64,000 nt of DNA from VXRD01 sp965232265 (GCA_965232265.1 CBDDPH010000002.1:3348001-3412000); one strand, 5' to 3'. Shown: positions 1 through 8,804, counted from the stretch's first letter. Notes: a model not told the origin generated them from the letters alone. Made by a program: numbers and translations.

Positions 1-140
1 TCGCGTTGCAAAAACAACACAATCAAAAGACAGCAGGACATGGCGATCCCCAAACCGAGGATATTGAGCGCGGAATACACTTTGTTCCGCATCAAATTTC
101 GGATAGCAATTTTGGCGTAATTTCCAATTAGATTAAACAT
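1..140 (-). CDS. FtsX/MacB-type ABC transporter permease, N-terminal fragment
   Basis: Only the first ~46 codons lie in the window; the gene runs off the left edge. The translated start has a basic cytoplasmic segment (GNYAKIAIRNLMRNKVYSAL), then a hydrophobic first membrane helix (ILGLGIAMSCCLLIVLFL). This is the hallmark N-terminus of large MacB/FtsX-like permeases, which act with a separate ATPase on envelope substrates such as lipoproteins, peptides or drugs. The ATG is preceded by a good AGGAG Shine-Dalgarno about nine bases upstream. The substrate cannot be told from this fragment. It is divergent from the ABC exporter at 433 and need not be related to it. Confidence 0.72.
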   Translation of the reverse strand, partial: MFNLIGNYAKIAIRNLMRNKVYSALNILGLGIAMSCCLLIVLFLQR

Positions 141-258
141 GAAACAGACTCCTGTAGGCGCAATGAATGTGTCACAACATACAAACTACTGTATAACTAA
201 AGTGGATTTTCTACCAGACGCAATTATTTTCTGTCCTCCCACAAACCCGAGAATCCAA

Positions 259-288
259 TTGACAATCAAACCTATCTTCGCCTAATTG
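259..288 (+). promoter_or_regulatory. possible sigma-70-like promoter for the ABC exporter
   Basis: A perfect TTGACA box is followed after 18 bases by TAATTG, a weak -10, about 145 bases upstream of the exporter start. The rest of the 292-base divergent gap (141-432) shows no gene or clear repeat. The match is by eye and may be chance. Confidence 0.25.
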
Positions 289-432
289 TCCTGTGGGAAG
301 AACCACCATACACACGCATCTGGATATGACATTGTTGGAGCGGCATTACTGAATACAGGCTCTTCAGCACAGGCCCTGCCGCGAATTGACGGTCAACTCC
401 ATTTTGGCATTTAATTCTTAATTCTCACACCA

Positions 433-2229
433 ATGTTCAACTATTTTCCGCCTCCCCGCAAGGGAGCAAAACAGTCGCTCATAAGAGTCTTCCTGCGTTT
501 TCTCAGGCTGATGATCCCGGTCTGGGATAAGGCACTGCTCGTCGTAATGGGCACCATCGTCGTCAGCACGTTTCGGGTTGTGAACCCCTGGCTGAGCAAG
601 TTTCTCATCGATGATGCATTTCCAAATCAAGACTGGAACCTGTTCTACAGCATCTTTATCGCCTATGTCGTGCTTGTTCTGATTCAGAGATTGGTCGGCA
701 CCATGACGACCATACTCAATCACTACGTCGATCTCCGCGTGAGCTTAGCCCTCAAAACCCACTTCTTCACCCACCTGCAGCGTCTCTCCATGACCTTCTA
801 CGAGAGTCGCGGTATTGGCGAGCACATGTATCGGACGAGTGCAGATACGGGGGCCGTCATGCGCATGATTACGGACATCTTGCCAGCGACATTGCGGGCG
901 GTCTATGAGTTCATACTTATCCTCATCTTCACCACCTGGTTGGACTGGCGCGTCTCGCTGGTCATTCTAATTTACTCGATTCCCTATGGCATAGTCGCCC
1001 AGAAAATCGCGACCATACAGCGCAGATTTGATCGCCGCGTAAGAGAGAGATGGCAGGCGCGCGACGCCGGGCTTCAAGAAGGCGTTGCCGGCGCAGCCGT
1101 CATACAGACTTATGGCAGGCGCCGGCACGAAGTAAAGCGATATCTCAATCTCACCATCGAAGGATATCGCGCCGCGATGCGTTTGTTTTTTATGCGTATC
1201 ATAGAACGAGAAATGGCGGGCAATAGCGGCCTGCTCCCTTGGGCTAAAAATCGACTGATCAGACTATATTTCCTCAGAGAAGTTATTCTCGGCAACCTCT
1301 CCTATGGGTCCGTCTTCCCCATTTTTTCCTATACAAACCGCCTGTCCAATCCCATTCAAGTCCTGATTCGGTATTTTCAGCAAGTTCGCATTGCAATGGT
1401 TCCCGCCGAACGCATTCTCGAAACACTGGATCAGGTTCCCGCCGTTACAGACCGGCCCAGAGCACCGGCAATGCCACCGATCAGGGGCGATGTCGTCTTT
1501 GACAATGTCTCCTTTTCCTACGAGGATGGCACACCTGTCCTGAACAACCTGAGCTTCACCGTTCAGGCAGGTCAAAAAATCGCCCTGGTGGGACACAGTG
1601 GATCGGGCAAAACCACGGTCGCGAACCTGCTTCTCAGGCTATACGATCCGGATTCGGGCAGGGTAATAGTAGATGGGCAGGACCTCCGAGAAGTAAAATC
1701 GAGCACCTACCAAGATCAGGTTGGTCTGGTCTTACAGGAAACCCATCTGTTCAACGGAACAATCAAAGAAAATATCCTGTTCGGCCAGCCCCATGCATCT
1801 GACGAGGAGGTCGTAAGCGCCGCCCAACTGGCAGACATAGACGCATTTGCCTCATCCCAGAGCAACGGATATGACACCGATCTTCGAGAAGGCACGCGAA
1901 TCTCAGGCGGCCAGAAACAGCGAATCGGGATTGCCCGCGCCATGGTCCGCGATCCCAAAATTCTCATCTTGGACGAACCCACATCATCTCTGGACAGCGC
2001 GACAGAACAGCGATTTTTGCAAAGCTTGGACCGCGTGGCAGAAGGACGCACCACATTCATCGTCTCTCACAGACTCACAACCGTGGCAAATGCCGACCAA
2101 ATCATCGTTCTCGGCGACGGTCAGATCCTCGAACAGGGAACACACGCAGAACTGATTCGCAATGGCGGCGAGTACGCAGAGATGTACCGGCGATATCTGG
2201 GCCTGGACGATACCAGACAAGTTGGGTGA
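433..2229 (+). CDS. ABC exporter, fused membrane domain and ATPase (MsbA/LmrA-like)
   Basis: A 598-residue half-transporter, the normal size for type IV (B-family) ABC exporters that flip or export lipids, peptides or drugs as homodimers in the inner membrane. Residues ~35-330 form the membrane domain. The nucleotide-binding domain has Walker A GHSGSGKT (387-394), the signature SGGQKQR (491-497), Walker B LILDEP with the catalytic Glu (~515) and an H-loop FIVSHR (~546). All ATPase residues are present. The stretch expected to be the fifth helix (~260-285) is unusually polar and charged, which could mean a locally different topology. The ATG has only a weak ribosome site. The membrane-anchored accessory protein downstream is its likely partner. 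The substrate is unknown. Confidence 0.9.
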   Translation: MFNYFPPPRKGAKQSLIRVFLRFLRLMIPVWDKALLVVMGTIVVSTFRVVNPWLSKFLIDDAFPNQDWNLFYSIFIAYVVLVLIQRLVGTMTTILNHYVDLRVSLALKTHFFTHLQRLSMTFYESRGIGEHMYRTSADTGAVMRMITDILPATLRAVYEFILILIFTTWLDWRVSLVILIYSIPYGIVAQKIATIQRRFDRRVRERWQARDAGLQEGVAGAAVIQTYGRRRHEVKRYLNLTIEGYRAAMRLFFMRIIEREMAGNSGLLPWAKNRLIRLYFLREVILGNLSYGSVFPIFSYTNRLSNPIQVLIRYFQQVRIAMVPAERILETLDQVPAVTDRPRAPAMPPIRGDVVFDNVSFSYEDGTPVLNNLSFTVQAGQKIALVGHSGSGKTTVANLLLRLYDPDSGRVIVDGQDLREVKSSTYQDQVGLVLQETHLFNGTIKENILFGQPHASDEEVVSAAQLADIDAFASSQSNGYDTDLREGTRISGGQKQRIGIARAMVRDPKILILDEPTSSLDSATEQRFLQSLDRVAEGRTTFIVSHRLTTVANADQIIVLGDGQILEQGTHAELIRNGGEYAEMYRRYLGLDDTRQVG

Positions 2230-2335
2230 TAAATCCGCAGATATCCGCAGGCATGTCCCCCGTATTAAAGCACTACGGGGCAGGCTCTGTGAAAACAGGG
2301 ATGAACGCAGAAAAAAAAGGCTGAAGGAATGTGGT

Positions 2336-2354
2336 TTGCGGTTTCAAACCGCAA
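2336..2354. repeat. interspersed palindrome, TTGCGGTTTCAAACCGCAA family
   Basis: A perfect 19-base palindrome in the exporter/accessory-protein gap, followed at 2385-2399 by a second short palindrome (CGGGTTT / AAACCCG). The same element recurs at 23627, 29510 (with paired arm changes) and 31334, always at gene ends. It can form a small hairpin and belongs to a dispersed intergenic repeat family; its role is unknown. The gap also lets one choose the next gene's start at 2425 rather than within the repeat. Confidence 0.75.
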
Positions 2355-2424
2355 AGGGGTTGGGCGGCCTGACAACCGACAGGACGGGTTTAAAACCCGC
2401 CACTACCGACAACTGGACAACAAA

Positions 2425-3753
2425 ATGCAAACGACAGAGAGACCGAAAACACAGAGCTTGAGAACCCGCAGATTTATCGCGAAGTATGTCAAATATCTGG
2501 AAATATTCGGGTATGGCTTTGTTCTTCTGGTCGCCGCAGCCATCGCCTTTCTGTGGTTTACGAAGACAGAAGACCTCGTGTTATCCAATGCAGAACCGAT
2601 CAAGCCGCACGAATATGTCCTATCTTCTGATGGGGATGTCATAGTCATAGAAGCACTCGTCGAAAATAAAACCGACGTAACAATTGGTCAGCCACTATTT
2701 GAAATTTCCAGAGATCAATCCCAGGTCAACCGCTATCGCGCAAAACAAGTCGCAGAAGAACTAAGTAGCGAACTCGACAGCCTTGCAATATCATCTTCTC
2801 TCACGCTATCGGAACGCGAACTTCTGGGCGTGCTCAGCAGTTCGGCGTCCATCTGGGAACAAGAGCTACCCAGCCGCGAGACATTGACCGCCACGCACGC
2901 CGGCGTCATCCTATTCGAGAAGGACGTTGTCGGAACCGTCGTGCCAGAAGGAGATGAAATCGCACGTATCCTGGATTTTGACGATCTGCGAATTTCCGCA
3001 GGTCTAAAGGGTGCAGCACAAAGGCTTGCACGCGTCGGTCAACTGGCTCATATCGAAGTAATTACAACTTATGGAGACGGCGAAATATTGAGATCAGACA
3101 TCGATTCGCCGGATTCGTGGCGCACGGGATTTGCACAATTTAACGATATCTCGGATGGTCAGATCAGCAAGCAATTGGAAGAGTATTTTTCGGGCAAACT
3201 CGTCGCCATAGAAGACGACACGGTATTCGCCCTCGGCAAGGTAAAAAAACTCGATCTCCACAGCACATTAAACGTGCAAAATGCCGAGCTATTAAATCCC
3301 GGAGAAAAGATCGAAGCCGAGCCATTGAGCCGGATAGCACTCACCGGCACAGTCATCGAAGGCACCCACACCGCGGAATTTAGGATTCACACGTTTCCCA
3401 ACGAGATTCAACAGGAAATCCAAAATACGCTTCAGGAACGCATTGTAGAACGGCAATTCGACACAGGCGAACAGCCTCTATCCGTAAATGAAATCACAGA
3501 CCTGAGTATGATTATCGAGATGGATGCCGATGAGCCAGAGAATAACGAGATGGTCCAGAACGGACAGATGGTCGATGCCGAAAAGACAAAGCGTTCTTTT
3601 AAGGGCGTGATCAGAATAGACGACCCACATCCAGACCTCAAGGCAAAAGTCCGGGAACTCGCATTGCTAAAAAAACCCATCTATATCAAAGCCATAGTAA
3701 AGGTCGTGGTGGGCGAAAGGCGAATCGCAATGCTATTATTCAGAAAGAACTAA
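2425..3753 (+). CDS. membrane-anchored HlyD/membrane-fusion-like protein
   Basis: A 442-residue protein with a basic N-terminus, one transmembrane helix (~25-46) and a large extracytoplasmic part. After the helix comes a biotinyl/lipoyl-like half-motif: SDGDVIVIEALVENKTDVTIGQPLFEIS resembles the beta-hammerhead of HlyD/AcrA adaptors, and a second half (THAGVILFEKDVVGTVVPEGDEIARILD) follows a helical hairpin region. This is the usual order for periplasmic adaptor proteins that join an inner-membrane pump to an outer-membrane channel. The open frame extends upstream to 2329, but that part is repeat-derived, so ATG 2425 is preferred. It lies just downstream of the ABC exporter and probably works with it. 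The C-terminal ~200 residues I do not recognise. Confidence 0.7.
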   Translation: MQTTERPKTQSLRTRRFIAKYVKYLEIFGYGFVLLVAAAIAFLWFTKTEDLVLSNAEPIKPHEYVLSSDGDVIVIEALVENKTDVTIGQPLFEISRDQSQVNRYRAKQVAEELSSELDSLAISSSLTLSERELLGVLSSSASIWEQELPSRETLTATHAGVILFEKDVVGTVVPEGDEIARILDFDDLRISAGLKGAAQRLARVGQLAHIEVITTYGDGEILRSDIDSPDSWRTGFAQFNDISDGQISKQLEEYFSGKLVAIEDDTVFALGKVKKLDLHSTLNVQNAELLNPGEKIEAEPLSRIALTGTVIEGTHTAEFRIHTFPNEIQQEIQNTLQERIVERQFDTGEQPLSVNEITDLSMIIEMDADEPENNEMVQNGQMVDAEKTKRSFKGVIRIDDPHPDLKAKVRELALLKKPIYIKAIVKVVVGERRIAMLLFRKN

Positions 3754-3767
3754 CAGGACGAGTTACA

Positions 3768-4586
3768 ATGAACGAAATCGAACAATACGAATTTGACCGC
3801 CAGGGATATATCACAATCAAAAACATGCTCACGGATGCAGAAGTGCAATCCCTGCGCAAAGCCGTTGACAAATTGGAAGAACACGCCCAATCCAATGTCG
3901 ATCTACCGCCTCGAAAACTCAGTGCCTGGGGGGCTGATTACCATATCAACAAAGAAAAAGGCTACCACGTTCAGGGATCAGATGCCGAGGGAAAAACCCT
4001 GATCATCGAAGATTTTTGGAATGCAGATTCAACATTTGATATCCTTGTAAACCACGAAAAAACATTGCCATACGTGCAAACCGTCATCCGCGGCCGCTAT
4101 ACCATCAACAATTCAGAGATCCGTATCAGGTACAAAAACAATACATCGCGCAGCCACGGCGGCACGAGACCAGAAAATCAAAAATACCGCTATACCAGCG
4201 GTGATCGCATCGATTGCATGATGGTGCGCATGATTTACTTTATACACGATGTCACCAATGAACAAGGCGCGTTTTGCGTCGTCCCGGGCACACACAAAAG
4301 CACCATGCCATGCCCTTATGACAACGATCCAGACGTAGAACCGGGAATGGTCGGACTGGAAGCCAAAGCGGGCGATGCGATCTTTTTTACAGAACACCTG
4401 CGGCACGGTGGCTTGACCAATCGCTCAGATCAAGTCCGCAAAACCATCCACGTAGGCTACGGCCCCTACTGGATGATGTCGCAAAATATCGCAACCATGG
4501 ATGAACCCCAGCATATCACATCGAATACACTGGCGCGATATACAAAAGAACAGCGCAATTTGTTTCGACCGTGGCCTGAAAAATAG
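3768..4586 (+). CDS. PhyH-family Fe(II)/2-oxoglutarate enzyme with HxG iron site (copy 1)
   Basis: 272 residues, the usual size of phytanoyl-CoA dioxygenase-like proteins, which fold as a cupin and use Fe(II), O2 and 2-oxoglutarate to oxidise a substrate. Family landmarks are visible: NEQGAFCVVPGTHKS (~165-178), the distal iron ligand His ~213 in LRHGGLTNRS, and the 2-oxoglutarate-binding Arg ~224. Where the family has the proximal HxD ligand pair there is H130-G131-G132, so the Asp is missing. An HxG/HxA site is what halogenases of this superfamily (SyrB2, WelO5, BesD) use to make room for a halide, but it can also mark a dead enzyme. It starts 15 bases after the previous stop and is the first gene of the PhyH-PhyH-sulfatase-PhyH cluster. 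The substrate is unknown. Confidence 0.85.
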   Translation: MNEIEQYEFDRQGYITIKNMLTDAEVQSLRKAVDKLEEHAQSNVDLPPRKLSAWGADYHINKEKGYHVQGSDAEGKTLIIEDFWNADSTFDILVNHEKTLPYVQTVIRGRYTINNSEIRIRYKNNTSRSHGGTRPENQKYRYTSGDRIDCMMVRMIYFIHDVTNEQGAFCVVPGTHKSTMPCPYDNDPDVEPGMVGLEAKAGDAIFFTEHLRHGGLTNRSDQVRKTIHVGYGPYWMMSQNIATMDEPQHITSNTLARYTKEQRNLFRPWPEK

Positions 4587-4600
4587 AGGAGAAAAAGCCC

Positions 4601-5392
4601 ATGTCTGAGAAAACAGCGCGTGAGCATCTGCCCATGTCGGATTACGAAAAATTCCTCTTCGACCTAAAAGGCTTCCTCGTCATCCCCAGCGTGCTCACCG
4701 ACCGAGAAATCGCGATTGCACGCGACCATATCGAAACCTATATGAAAACGCCCGAAAGCCTTCCCGAACACCATCGCTCACCCATTTCTGGTCCCACTGA
4801 ATTTTTAATCGATCACCCGCGCGTCATGGGCATTCTCCAGGAAGTCATTGATCCGGACCGAGAGCGCATCCGACTGGAAAGCGTGTTCATATCGGGCCGG
4901 TCTGCTGAGAAAACCGGCAACGAGTGGCGGCCACACGTAGGCGGAACAAATCTCCACCCTTCGTTCTCCTTTCGCTTCCACAACGGTCGTATCTACAGCG
5001 CAATGACGCGCATTGTCTGGGAATTGAACGAGGTCAAAAAAGGCCAGGGCGGCACCTGCCTCGTGCCCGGCTCGCACAAAGCCAATCTCGCTTCCGCTCA
5101 GGACGGAACCTGGCCCGAAGCAGCCGATGCCCCGAACTCGGGCGTTTGGGAAACCTACGGCTGCCCGCCGGGAAGCCTCGTCGTATTTTCAGAAGGCGTG
5201 CGACACACGGGATCCACCTGGACCAACCCGGACAATCCGCGACGCGCCATCCTCATCGCGTACAATCACGTAACTGTGCGATTCCACGAACCCAAGCCCT
5301 GCATGAACCCGGTCGTGATCAATGGCCTGGAAGAAAATCGCCAGTCTTTTTTCCGCGATGTCTGGGTTTTAGCCAACAAGCGAAGGGGATAA
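4601..5392 (+). CDS. PhyH-family Fe(II)/2-oxoglutarate enzyme with HxG iron site (copy 2)
   Basis: 263 residues, a distant paralogue of the gene just upstream (14-base gap, GAGGAG ribosome site). It has the family block GQGGTCLVPGSHKA (~149-161), the distal ligand His ~202 in GVRHTGSTW, and Arg 214/215 for 2-oxoglutarate. The proximal motif is H112-V113-G114, again HxG instead of HxD, and about 48 residues before the VPGSH block, as expected for the iron site. Two adjacent paralogues sharing this change argue against random decay. A role in halogenation or another non-hydroxylating oxidation is inference. It could also be a substrate-binding pseudoenzyme partner of the third, HxD-bearing PhyH protein at 6856. 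Confidence 0.85.
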   Translation: MSEKTAREHLPMSDYEKFLFDLKGFLVIPSVLTDREIAIARDHIETYMKTPESLPEHHRSPISGPTEFLIDHPRVMGILQEVIDPDRERIRLESVFISGRSAEKTGNEWRPHVGGTNLHPSFSFRFHNGRIYSAMTRIVWELNEVKKGQGGTCLVPGSHKANLASAQDGTWPEAADAPNSGVWETYGCPPGSLVVFSEGVRHTGSTWTNPDNPRRAILIAYNHVTVRFHEPKPCMNPVVINGLEENRQSFFRDVWVLANKRRG

Positions 5393-5396
5393 CACA

Positions 5397-6840
5397 ATGC
5401 CGACAAACGAAAACTGCTCCCAATATACTCTTTATCCTGACCGATCAATGGCGGGGGGATTGCTTGGGCTATACCGGTCATCCCACAGTTGAAACCCCTC
5501 ATTTGGATCATCTCGCAGGCGAGGGTATCACATTTACCCAGGCCTATGCCTCGTGCCCGGTATGCGTTGCTGCTCGCGCCACAATCCTCACGGGCCTCGC
5601 CCCCAAGCGCCATGGGTATCTCACCAACGGCGGCGTGCAGTGGGACTATCCAGTAACACTTCCCGGAACCCTATCAGATGCGGGTTATCACACCCAGTGC
5701 GTCGGCAAAATGCACGTCTATCCCTGGCGCAATCTCGTGGGTTTTCACAACGTTGTGCTACACGACGGCTATATGCATCGCGCCCGGCGGGAAAACCGCG
5801 AATTTGGCTTAAACGACGATTACACCCCCTGGCTTCGGGAAAAACTCGGCGCAGTCTATGCGGATCACAACGACTCTGGCGTGGGATGCAATGGATACGC
5901 GGCACAAGCCTGGCCCTACCACGAAATGCTCCACCCCACGAGCTGGGTCACCTCGCAGGGCATTGACTTCTTGCGCCGACGCGATACCTCCAAACCCTTC
6001 TTCCTCACGCTATCCTACCATCGGCCCCACCCGCCGCTGGATCCCCCCGCGTCTTTCCTGAATCGATATTTGCAAAAGGACATTCCCCCACCCGCCATGG
6101 GAAACTGGGTTGACCACGAACTCCGCAAAGGGGGCCACGACAGTCCGATCCCGCGAGACCCAGCACTGGTAGATTATGCCCGAAGAGCGTATTACGCACA
6201 GATTTCGCACATCGATTTCCAGATCAATCGCATGATCATGGCGCTCAACGAATACGGTGTTCAGGACAACACCGCCATACTCTTTACCGCAGATCACGGC
6301 GAAATGCTATACGATCACAACCACGTGGGAAAAGGCGTGCCCTATGACGGATCCGCTCGCGTGCCCTTCATCCTCCGAATGCCCAAAACATCTGGCACTG
6401 TGGAAAGTGGATCCCTCGTAGAATCACCGGTAGAACTGCGGGACATCTTCCCAACCTTTTGCGACATCGCGGGAATCGACACCCCGGACGATCTCGACGG
6501 CGAAAGTGTGTTGAATTGTGGCGGGAATAATTGGCGTCCGTTTATTCACGGAGAACACGCGACATCCGCCAATCAGTGGCTTACAGACGGCGTGGAAAAG
6601 TATGCCTGGTTTACCCAGACGGGAAGAGAATTGCTCTTTGATCTCACCGAAGATCCCCGCGAAATCAACGACCTGTCCAGCGAGCGTCCCGACCGATTGG
6701 CCTGGTGGCGCAATCAACTGATCGAAGAACTCACAGGGCGCCCGGAGGGATTTGTCCAGAATGGAAAGCTGGTGCCCGGGCAGCCAATCCAGGGCCTGCT
6801 TCCCCACGTCGGCAAAGGCGTCCCCAAAGGCGCGATCTGA
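5397..6840 (+). CDS. sulfatase/alkaline-phosphatase superfamily hydrolase, apparent frameshift at its 5' end
   Basis: A ~480-residue type I sulfatase-like enzyme that hydrolyses sulfate esters (or phosphonate/phosphate esters in relatives). It opens with the metal-binding PNILFILTDQWRGD. The nucleophile region is CPVCVAARATILTG, where the second Cys (~56) sits in a CxAxR version of the CxPxR signature and would be matured to formylglycine. A second metal site, FTADHGEMLYDH, lies at 6291-6317. The start is odd: ATG 5397 with an upstream AAGGGG ribosome site is one base out of phase with the conserved frame, which has no start codon of its own nearby. Removing one base around 5412-5418 would give MPTNENAPNILF. 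I treat this as an indel or sequencing error. It sits between PhyH genes, suggesting one pathway on a sulfated substrate. Confidence 0.85.
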
Positions 6841-6855
6841 GCAGAGGAATATCCC

Positions 6856-7677
6856 ATGTCACGTCACGAACCCTTTACAGAAGAAGAACTATCGCCGATT
6901 CTCGAAGACTTTTACACAAACGGCGCGACCATCATCCGAAATGTCCTCTCCCGAGAAGAATGCGAGCAAATATGCAGGCGCGTCGATCAGATCTTCGCAG
7001 AACCCTATTTCGCCGAAATGCGAAACGTAAAAATAAAGCCGATGCACGATGGCAAAGCACCCATCGTTGTACATCGGCTATTTGAATGCGACCGGATATT
7101 CCGCGACCTGCTCGTACGCGAGCCTATCATATCCATCGCCGAAACAGTCCTCGGCCCACAGTGCCACTGCATGGCGCAGGGCTGCATCTTGAACCGCACA
7201 GATCTGGGCATTAACCGCTTCCACGTCGATGACAGCCTGGAATTTCCCATTACGGACGACAATATCAGCAGCCATGACAGGCGTCTTCAAATGCCCGTCT
7301 TCCGCATGTCGTTCCAGATCGCCCTCACGGATCAGGACGAAGACCAGTACGGCCCCAGCCAATTCGTGCCCGGCAGCCACTATGCGGGCAGGCAACCCAA
7401 CGATCCAGAAAATCCAACCTTCGATGGCCAGGGTCCCAAATCCCTGCACATGAAAGCGGGTGACCTCTACCTCCTCAGCAGCCAAACCTGGCACCGCGGC
7501 GCCCCCAATACATCCGACCGCGTGCGCTATCTCTTTCACCAGGTCTATGGCCAGCGTTTTGTCGCCCAGCGATTCTGGCCCTATCTCAACTATCACATGC
7601 CCGATTACGTCCTCGAAGGCGCAGACGAACGCCTCCTGCGCGTTCTCGGGAAACACCCCGAAATGGCTTATGGATAG
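6856..7677 (+). CDS. PhyH-family Fe(II)/2-oxoglutarate dioxygenase with canonical HxD site
   Basis: 273 residues. Unlike the two upstream relatives this one has a full facial triad: H123-V-D125 in NRFHVDDS and distal His ~213 in TWHRGAPNTSDR, with Arg ~222-224 for 2-oxoglutarate and the family block QFVPGSHYAG (~169-178). It should be a working hydroxylase-type enzyme. It follows the sulfatase by 15 bases with ribosome site AGAGGAA and closes the cluster. Its stop codon is the first part of a 7-base tandem repeat. The substrate is not predictable from sequence. Confidence 0.88.
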   Translation: MSRHEPFTEEELSPILEDFYTNGATIIRNVLSREECEQICRRVDQIFAEPYFAEMRNVKIKPMHDGKAPIVVHRLFECDRIFRDLLVREPIISIAETVLGPQCHCMAQGCILNRTDLGINRFHVDDSLEFPITDDNISSHDRRLQMPVFRMSFQIALTDQDEDQYGPSQFVPGSHYAGRQPNDPENPTFDGQGPKSLHMKAGDLYLLSSQTWHRGAPNTSDRVRYLFHQVYGQRFVAQRFWPYLNYHMPDYVLEGADERLLRVLGKHPEMAYG

Positions 7678-7694
7678 TGGATAGTGGATAGTGA
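7671..7694. repeat. 7-base tandem repeat (TGGATAG x3)
   Basis: Three perfect copies of TGGATAG begin inside the last codon of the PhyH gene and supply its stop codon. Related text-like runs occur at 50791-50808 (CACTATC-type, reverse complement) and singly near 49654. Probably slippage-derived intergenic filler in this genome. Confidence 0.7.
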
Positions 7695-7765
7695 GAAAGG
7701 ATCCCACTATGCCACCAACACGTCCACCTTATTCTAACTCCAAGACCTGTCAAGTCCATTTTTAA

Positions 7766-8218
7766 TCATTCCTGCACAGCCGGATGAATAGCTTCTATAC
7801 ACTCAGCAATCATGTCGCCGATCAGCGCGGCCTCTGGAGAATTTCCAGGTGGCAGACCCACGATTTCGCTGTGTGATGGGTCAGCTTCGTAGTCACCTTC
7901 AGCGGGTATAGGCGAGTGAATAAAGCGAAGGCTTTCGAGTTCGCTACGGACGTAATGTTTCGTTGTGCCGACATTCAGTTCCACAAGACGTCCACTTTTT
8001 CTCATGTCCAATCGGGATAGCCGTCTTACTTCATCCAGTTGCTCTGCTTTGCCAAGATCGCCAAAGCATTCGAGCCAATTAACGGATACGCCGATATCAT
8101 CGGGCCGATGTGCGCGTAGGCAGAACTCTGAGCCATCCACACTCCCATCCTCAAAAACCATGGTTGGTTTGATATAGCGAACTACATTAGCCTCATCGGG
8201 CAAGTCATTAGCGTGCAA
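7766..8218 (-). CDS. conserved hypothetical protein, second gene of a small pair
   Basis: About 150 residues, no membrane segment and no motif I can name. The sequence is well conserved in character, with segments such as ANVVRYIKPTMVFEDGSVDG, SVNWLECFGD, LSRLDMRKSGRLVELNVG and a C-terminal PEAALIGDMIAECIEAIHPA. It follows the 8231-8629 gene in the same reading frame, with only one TGA between them. A TTG start at 8218 has a GGGAG ribosome site five bases upstream; TTG 8230 directly after the stop is the alternative. From memory these two proteins travel together in many bacteria, possibly as a toxin-antitoxin-like or restriction-associated pair; I cannot confirm that. Confidence 0.65.
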   Translation of the reverse strand: MHANDLPDEANVVRYIKPTMVFEDGSVDGSEFCLRAHRPDDIGVSVNWLECFGDLGKAEQLDEVRRLSRLDMRKSGRLVELNVGTTKHYVRSELESLRFIHSPIPAEGDYEADPSHSEIVGLPPGNSPEAALIGDMIAECIEAIHPAVQE

Positions 8219-8230
8219 GTTGTCTCCCAA

Positions 8231-8629
8231 TCACCCATCCATAAACACTGTGAGATCAGAAGCACGAATTTGCCTCTTGATCCCTTCTATCGTGTCTCGA
8301 CCTGCGACTCGCGAAACTTCTCTGGTAGCCCGACGGCGTTGAAAAATAACATACTCTACCAATCGGTTTCCGAGAAACTGAAGCCCGAGGTGGCTACCAT
8401 TCCCGTCTTTCCAAACAGCACGCAGATTCCCATTATCCAGAAGTACTAACCCTGCTTTTTGTGCAAAGGATATTGACTCGATAAATGACCAAAAATCCTC
8501 TTCTGAAGCTGCATTCACAGAGAAACCATCGAGCGCGGCTTCACTACGCAGTACTTCGATTCGCAACATATAGGCATGGTACATTTCCCGAGCCTGTGTG
8601 TTTTTTTTCTCAAGTTCGGCTATGCTCAT
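8231..8629 (-). CDS. conserved hypothetical protein, first gene of a small pair
   Basis: 132 residues. The N-terminus (SIAELEKKNTQAREMYHAYMLRIE) looks like a coiled helix, followed by a compact mixed domain with SEEDFWSFIES, AGLVLLDNGNLRAVWKD, HLGLQFLGN and YVIFQRRR. There is no signal peptide or catalytic motif I recognise. ATG 8629 is chosen because GGAGG lies seven bases upstream; an in-frame TTG 24 bases earlier is less likely. It is the partner of the downstream hypothetical and sits at the left end of the 8-22 kb accessory island. A regulatory or antitoxin-like role is only a guess. Confidence 0.65.
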   Translation of the reverse strand: MSIAELEKKNTQAREMYHAYMLRIEVLRSEAALDGFSVNAASEEDFWSFIESISFAQKAGLVLLDNGNLRAVWKDGNGSHLGLQFLGNRLVEYVIFQRRRATREVSRVAGRDTIEGIKRQIRASDLTVFMDG

Positions 8630-8804
8630 TGAATTTCCTCCATTTGTTTCCAATATTTATTCTGGATATCTGGGCTTGTCATACCTGCAAAGCACTTCCT
8701 TGTTTTGTAAGAGATGGCCAAGATATACAAAGATGACCAAAAAGCAATAATTTGTAAAGCCTCGCCAGATAACGCCCTCATCCACAAGCGGACAGCTTCC
8801 ACCC

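Noticed and set aside
2329..2424. N-terminal extension of the HlyD-like protein
   Set aside because: The codons come from the TTGCGGTTTCAAACCGCAA repeat and GGGTTTAAAACCC palindrome, which occur in non-coding places elsewhere.
4924..5396. Sulfatase starting far upstream in its open frame
   Set aside because: That part overlaps the second PhyH gene entirely and has no sulfatase features; it is a shadow frame.
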